Source of the DNA: Macrotrachela quadricornifera
Lineage: Eukaryota; Rotifera; Eurotatoria; Philodinida; Philodinidae
DNA length: 64,000 nt
Assembly: GCA_022393335.1 (NCBI GenBank)
Contig: JAJEKB010021331.1
Location: forward strand, 93,607-157,606
Reading direction: 5' to 3'
Shown: positions 58,310 through 64,000 of the stretch, in pieces
Numbering within the stretch: position 1 is the first letter of the stretch
Layout: every line of letters starts with the position of its first letter
The notes under the pieces: generated by a model
What the model was told of the DNA's origin: nothing
Databases searched by the model: none
What the model saw: only the letters and a program-made list of their open reading frames with translations
Made by a program: the position numbers and the translations under genes

Positions 58310-58510
58310 AATCAGGCGAAGCCAGTTGGGATCAGTAGGAGTCACTTGAAATCACCTGATTTCACTAACTCCGAAGTCAATTGAAGTTAGTTGGAATTCG
58401 ATGAAGTCAGTTGGAGTTAGTCGAAGTCAGGTGAAGTCAGTCAGAGTCAGCTGATTTCAGATTTCGTTGGAGTCATCTGGAGTTACATGTGATTCCATCA
58501 GGCATCATCA
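58310..58510 (+). repeat. GAAGTCAGTTGGAGT-like short tandem repeat
   Basis: Degenerate units of about 8-15 bp with GTCAG and TTGGAGT motifs repeat across 200 bp between the two tetranucleotide runs. Confidence 0.7.
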
Positions 58511-58655
58511 GCTTTTAATCTTTTGGCTATCTATCTGTCTGTGTATTTATCTCTCTAACTATATCTACCTATGTATTTATCTATCTATCTATCTATCTAC
58601 CGATATATTTGAATGAAGCAAAATTCTAGCCGAAATTAGCACTGAAAAAATCGAT

Positions 58656-59382
58656 TATGTCAAATAATCTCGAAAAAAAAATCTCAAAGAAAAAAAATCA
58701 CGAAAGTTGAAAATCTCGAAAGGAACAAAATTTCGAAAGAATAAAATCTCAAAAAAAAAATAATATCGAAAACAAAAATCTAGAAAATTTTACCCTGTTC
58801 TTCGATTGTATATAGGGATGATGTCAATTGTTTTCTCTTCATTTCTGCGCTTAAATGATATAGTCACTGATTCACCACCCTGCATACAAGAACTTCTCAA
58901 ATATTTTAAGTCGCATTGGATACCTACAATAAAACTTTATCTTTGAGATGTAGCCGAATTACCGCCCGCACCAATAACTATGTAGAAAGTATTTGTTTAT
59001 CGTTCTGTTTCACTACGTTATAATTTCTTGCTTTATTTCTATTAGGATGAAATAGTAGTTTAATAAAAGAATCTTAAGATCTTATTTAAACGTACGGATC
59101 TTTATCGAGAGCCTTAAAAAAGAAAAAGTTATTTTTCGCCAACTAATGTCAAAGTTTAATAGTAGTGATCAAAAGAAGATTGAGATATTTTTGGCTCTTG
59201 AACCTTCTCTGAAAACACTTGGTATTCGATTTGAGAACAATGCGATTGATCGAAAACAATATCTTGAAACACTCTCATTCTTTGTGACTAATAAAAAGTA
59301 AACTGCAATTTTTAACATTCGTTATATAGTATTAGAGATTTTTTATTTTCGGAATTATTTCTATTCGAGATTATTTGACATT
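58656..59382. mobile_element. Foldback element with TGTCAAATAATCTCGAA ends
   Basis: The ends TGTCAAATAATCTCGAA and its complement (59364-59380) are perfect, followed by degenerate ATCTCGAAA-type repeats on the left and their counterpart on the right. The design and tip (TGTCAAA) are like the element at 45.15-46.25 kb. It carries a small ORF. Confidence 0.75.
59146..59301 (+). CDS. Small ORF (51 aa) inside a foldback element
   Basis: ATG 59146 to TAA 59299-59301; the same frame is open upstream to about 59050. The peptide (FNSSDQKKIEIFLALEP, then TLGIRFENNAIDRKQYLETL) has balanced amino acid use and looks protein-like rather than translated repeat. I do not recognise a family. It may be a gene fragment captured by the element. 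Confidence 0.3.
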   Translation: MSKFNSSDQKKIEIFLALEPSLKTLGIRFENNAIDRKQYLETLSFFVTNKK

Positions 59383-60330
59383 ACCAAAAAGTCATGGGTT
59401 TTTATATGCGTAATTAAATATCATTCGTTTATACAGCTAATCATATAGTTGTATTTAAAAATATGTATATCAGTATTTATCCGAAACATTTATGCATTAA
59501 ACGGAATTAAATCAGAAAAAGAAAACTCCCGGGGGACTCACCAGGGACTTCGAAGTTTTTAAGAGACTCTCCGAGGATTCTTCAGAGGAGAGTCGACTAG
59601 GGAAACAATCGGCATTACTGTAGAAGTTGTTCTTATTAAGAACGTTGACCATACTCTTCTCCCTTTTGTTTCGATTCACTCATTATCAAAAAGAAAAGAG
59701 TACTGATATAATAATAACGTTTCTTATCTCAATTTTGTATGACACCATGGGATAACATTTTCATTGTTAGTAGTTTTGTTTTATACTTAACCAATTGATA
59801 TATACAATCAATTTCTAAGAGAAGATTTTTCACCAGAGAATACAAATAAAATCTGTTCGATGAATGAGTTGATGAGTATAACACTATTGTATGATATTAC
59901 TTTTACAGCATACAATGCTCATCGATGGATTGTATAAATAGGAGTAACGAACGTTATTAAGAGAAGCTTACGTGTCAATAAAGCGTATATGCATTCTCTT
60001 ATCGTTTTCTTTTCTTTTTTTTTGTTCTCTACCTTTCTCTCTCTCTCAATTTCATGTTTTTCTACATAATATTGTGTTTAATATCATACGAACACAATTG
60101 GATCATGGGTAGTGAAGCGAATATTCATACATGGAGGAAAGCGATGACGCTTCTTCTCCACTTCGTTATTATGATCATAAAAAAATAAATGCTGTAGCAA
60201 TAGTGATGATAAGCTTTCATCAAAAAAATATCAATAAAACTGGAGCTGAATTTTGTTTAAACGCTGAAAGGAATATATCTAATACATAATTTGTATATAC
60301 AAACGAGCAAAAAATATACCGAATAACCAC
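59383..60330. other. Intergenic DNA with a TATA-like box
   Basis: TATAAATA at 59933-59940 is followed about 45 bp later by AATAAA, which resembles a short solo-LTR layout, but ends were not found. No gene is supported. Confidence 0.3.
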
Positions 60331-60333
60331 GTT

Positions 60334-62846
60334 AGTGAAGTTAACGGCAGATTCGAGTTTTTCCAGCGAACATTTCTACATTAATCTGTGTCGAAGGAGA
60401 TCATCAGTCTATCTTGTACAACTCGATGAGCTCTATTTAATGGTGTACTCACCCAGTAAAAAATATACGTACAATAATCACGATTATTTTTTATTTTAGA
60501 CAAGTTTCCTTAAATTTTTCTGAAAAAATCATGTTATTCGAAAATAATTAGATTAAAATTGATTTAAATTCAGTAATTGTTTAAAAAAATAATCATTTTT
60601 GGAAGATTTCAATCGATTATATGATTTATAATCAAATGTTTACTTGAAATTGATTATAATTTGGCAAATCGATTAAAATCGTACTCGAAACAAATTTGAT
60701 TAGAGATTTTCCGCTGGTTAAAATTGATTATTTTTGACTCTCACCCAATTTATATTCATAATCTATTATAATTTTAAAAATCAGTTAAAATCTTGACATT
60801 GAAAAATCTAGTGGATTGATTTTCAATCGATTAAAACTATTTTTTTTTGGTTAAAATCAGATTTATATTAATAATCGATTATAATCTTTATGTCTACAAA
60901 TGTGATTAAGGGAACACCATTTACATATACTTGATTATGCGCATTCAATCACAGTTATTGTTTGGAATCTGAATCAATGATATGAACACATGTAAATTAA
61001 AACTATCTGATGAAACATGAGCAAAGATGATAAGTGTGAACTCTGGTTAATTCTGTAGATCGTTACAAAAAACACTGATTTTAAATGTTCATTAGATGAT
61101 GTGTTTAGTTTCCAATAACTCAAATAATAGAGGATAAGAGAAACTCAAGGGAGAAACGGCATATTTCAAGACTCCAAGATTGCGAAGTCCCATGGAGTCT
61201 TGGAATTTGCTGTTTCCGCCTTGGAGAAACTCGTTAGGTTAAAAAAGCATCGATTAAAATGTCGTGCACTGCACTTAAAAAAAAAGCTGTTAGCACAATT
61301 CCTGACGGGATTAACAATGTGAAACACGATCCCAGTGGAAAATATTCTACCTAAAATATGGATTGATTTTGATTATTCGGACAAGACTCCGATTTTTTCA
61401 GAAAAATCTGATTAAAAGTGATTTTCATGTTTTCACATCGAAAAAATCTTTTTTCGATCATTGAAATCTATTATTCAGACTATAATCAAGTCTTCATTAA
61501 ATTTCTAATTGAGAAAATTCATTTCTCCGATTTCAATCCTGACTCAATCAATCTTGATGATTTTGCTGAATTTTAATCGAATTTGTGATAAGACATAATC
61601 GATTTGTTTGATTTCACTCTGAACTTAATCGCTTATAATGATTTGTATAGATTTCAATCAGATTTATCATCAAAGCTAATTGATTTCAGCGAAAATAGAC
61701 AAAGATCAATTACGTTTTTAATGATTTGCTCAGGTTTTCTGAGAAAAAATCTATTTTAATCGATTTCTAATGTAATTGCGCCATCTCATTTTAAAACAAT
61801 TTATATAGGAGCTTCAACTTTACTATACGTGTGTGATTTTAGCGCAGTGGTAACTTTATAGTTTGTTAACAGTGGAAATCGGGAAAATCATAGCACTTTT
61901 GAGGGTTTCGTGATCGAATCCCGAGATAAACGCAATTTTTATATATATCTAATTAAAATCGATTATATTGGAATAATCAATTACTATCGATTGGTCAGTA
62001 ATAATTGATTAAAATGAATTATCTCACAGGAATCAATTATGATCGATTAAAAGGTAACAATAGGTTTAAACCAATTAAAAGGTACGCATAGATTCAAATG
62101 GATTAAAAGGTAAGCACTACACTACAATCAGTTAAAGAGGTGAATCACAGATTAAAATTGATAAAAATAAAATTTTTTGACGGATTTTAATTGATTATAA
62201 TCAAAACTTTTAACCCGGTTATTTTGAAACAAATCTCTAATTAAAATTGATGAAAATCTGAAATTTTTAATCGGTTATAACTGACTAGCGATTGATTTTG
62301 ATTATGATTATAATTATTTAATTAAAGTTGATTAAAAATTTCTGATTTTCACTGATTTTAATCGGAGATTTGTTCAAAATAATTAGATTTTTAATCATGA
62401 TTAAGTCGAGAAAATTTTTGTCATTTTCATCAATTTTAATCGTTATTTTTTTTGTACTTGGCAGATATTCGATACCTGAAACAATGCTTTTCAGATTTTT
62501 TCTAGTGCCATTGATCTGTCAAAAATCATAGTTTGAGCTATCGAAATACCTGAGTATACCATTGGATAGAGCTCATTAAGTTGCACAAGACAAAGCTTTT
62601 TTCAGGATTGGCACAGTGAACGAAATGAATATAGACAGATTTTGCCCGAATATCGTACCACAATTTCATGAAAAAAACACAATATTTTAAGATCTTCTCA
62701 ATCATACTTTTGGTTATGAAAAATTTGATTTCACCATTGGATAGAGCTCATCGAGTTGTACAAGACACATTGATGAGCTACCTCGACACAGGTTAATATG
62801 CGAATGTTCGCTAGAAAAACTCGAATCTGATGCTAACTTCACAAAT
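60334..62846. mobile_element. Large inverted-repeat element with a GATTAAAATC-type core array
   Basis: The arms 60334-60452 and about 62714-62846 are reverse complements with scattered changes (blocks TTGTACAACTCGATGAGCTC and AGATTCGAGTTTTTC). A partial extra copy of the right arm lies near 62540-62600. Between them, about 60480-62450, is a long run of degenerate GATTAAAATCGATTATAATC-like words in both orientations without a fixed period. No transposase was found. Confidence 0.7.
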
Positions 62847-63101
62847 GTCTTTGAGTTAATTAACATGAGTTTATAATACGAAATATAATATGAAACAAGC
62901 TTCAACGAAAAAAACAAATTTTCATTTATGCAAACAAGTAAAATCTTGAGAACTAACTCCTCGTCACGTTCTACAGGGGAAAAAGAGAGCTTCTATAGGG
63001 TCTAAAGGGTAGTTCCTTAGTGCGCTCAAGAATGAGTTTTTTATAGACAGGTTGATCGAAATCAATCTATCGTAAACTTTACTTTTCGAGTACATAAAAA
63101 T

Positions 63102-63430
63102 AAGGTTGGCTCTATGGAGAACAAACGAATATCACACAAACACACTTTTAAACTATATGGTTTTTTCATAGTTTTTCGCTCGTGTCATATTGAAGAAATA
63201 TTAAGCACAGTATATCTATTCCTATTGTTTTGCATCATTTTATAGTTCTTAACGAGTTTAATCTACTCTGAAAAAATTGGCATTGATAATATGGAAAACA
63301 AACAAATATCACACTGATGCATTGTCAAGATATGAGCTTTTCATAGTATTTCGACATTGTCATACAGAGAAAATCTTGTGCGCAACTTATTTACTTCTAT
63401 AATGATAAATCTTTTCTTTGTGAAAGTGAT
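63102..63430 (+). repeat. Two diverged direct repeats of about 177 bp
   Basis: Units starting near 63105 and 63279 share GGAAAACAAACAAATATCACAC-like and CATAGTATTTCG-like blocks in order. Confidence 0.6.
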
Positions 63431-63479
63431 AAAAAAAATCGAATAGGTCATTATTTACATAGAAAATGAGGATATTTTT

Positions 63480-63715
63480 ACCGTAACTGAGCAAATTCTT
63501 AACGGATTGCTCTCATCTTCGAACTCGACTGAGATGTTGGTGAAATCATTATATGTACAAAATTTCGTGACAATTGAATGAACTTTTCAGAAGTTATCGT
63601 GTAAACGGACGGTCGGACATACTGACCGATTCTAGTGTACTCATTTTTTGAGTACATAAAAAATAAATGTGAAAACCTTGGATTTAAATCCGAGTGTTAT
63701 GTGTATTGAAGAAAA
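63480..63715 (+). repeat. Dispersed repeat family A copy 4 directly followed by family B copy
   Basis: Family A ends at the hairpin near 63657 and a family B block (AAATAAATGTGAAAACCTTG) starts at once. In this copy the two are adjacent, so they may be parts of one longer element; 63,800-63,900 also resembles 56,284-56,400. Confidence 0.75.
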
Positions 63716-64000
63716 GTAAAAATAATTGACGAGAAATTGATTTTGATCGATACTGTCTAAAAACTAGCTATCTTGAGCCTATGATCAGCATTTTGACCTT
63801 ATCTCATGAACGAATTGCCCATTTGAGATCTGGGACATCTCTAACACTTTTTAGATCGTCTGACTAAGCATAGATGCAATCTTTATCTGATAGATCACGA
63901 TTTATGCATAGTTAAAAGATATTTTTTGAAATTTTGAAAGTAGTTTTCTATATACAAGTAACGCTCGTCGTGCCGACTCACTGAACCCTCGACTGTGGAG
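63716..64000. other. Repeat-like window edge
   Basis: The last 40 bases carry the inverted form of the CGACGAGCG/GAGTCG motif seen near 5.05 and 19.83 kb. No gene is seen. Confidence 0.35.

Noticed and set aside
58092..58349. Tyr-Leu-Pro-Thr-rich frame
   Set aside because: It is translation of the CTAC/CTAT microsatellite.
59933..59940. TATA-like box as a promoter
   Set aside because: No gene starts downstream and AT-rich DNA yields such words by chance; it is kept only as a note.
1..64000. tRNA and rRNA genes
   Set aside because: I looked for cloverleaf patterns and conserved rRNA words by eye and found none; a covariance-model scan would be needed to exclude a tRNA.

Overview
This window looks like a piece of a bdelloid-rotifer-type animal nuclear genome. 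It is AT-rich and gene-sparse. Its protein genes are split by very short introns (51, 60 and about 102 bp, plus one of about 726 bp enlarged by a transposon). It carries families known to be expanded or unusual in bdelloids: an ionotropic glutamate receptor with a K+-channel-like filter, a WWE/ADP-ribosyltransferase, VCBS-repeat remnants and a fungal-type amidase. Decayed DNA transposons and foldback elements are abundant. The taxonomic call is inference from these traits, not from a database match. There is no operon structure, rRNA or CRISPR, and I recognised no tRNA.

Layout. 0-2.3 kb: an intact serine beta-lactamase-like esterase gene with one intron. 2.4-3.9 kb: a broken piggyBac transposase on the minus strand. 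5.1-8.0 kb: a hairpin, then a nearly complete glutamate receptor carrying one stop codon and one frameshift. 8-11.2 kb: retrotransposon gag debris and a second, more decayed piggyBac. 13-13.5 kb: a minus-strand open frame in which almost every codon ends in T. 14.6-15.8 kb: a WWE-ART ADP-ribosyltransferase. 16-20 kb: AT-rich intergenic DNA, a 34-bp minisatellite and an internally deleted mariner. 21.1-27.0 kb: a very long minus-strand gene with a microbial-type poly(ADP-ribose) glycohydrolase domain and about fourteen PBZ-like zinc fingers. 28.3-30.8 kb: a RING plus RanBP2-zinc-finger gene whose intron holds a MITE, next to a palindrome with an assembly gap.

31-36.6 kb is a field of foldback and inverted-repeat elements, one of them a hAT-like element with a perfect 8-bp target duplication. 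37.5-39.2 kb holds a Golgi-type fucosyltransferase-like gene. 40.5-47.5 kb is again almost all inverted-repeat elements, some enclosing tandem arrays. 50.4-54.9 kb has a secreted protein of unknown function, a VCBS-repeat remnant and an intact amidase. 55-64 kb is repeats: inverted copies of a small membrane ORF, tetranucleotide microsatellites, and foldbacks with satellite-like cores.

Functional links. Three genes between 14.6 and 30.8 kb, all on the minus strand, belong to ADP-ribose or ubiquitin-type signalling: a possible writer (WWE-ART), a possible eraser/reader (PARG-PBZ) and a RING/RanBP2 protein. The proximity is seen; a shared pathway is inference. The most unusual observations are the PARG-PBZ architecture, the T-ending-codon ORF at 13 kb, the K+-like filter in the receptor, and the recurring design of terminal inverted repeats enclosing tandem arrays.
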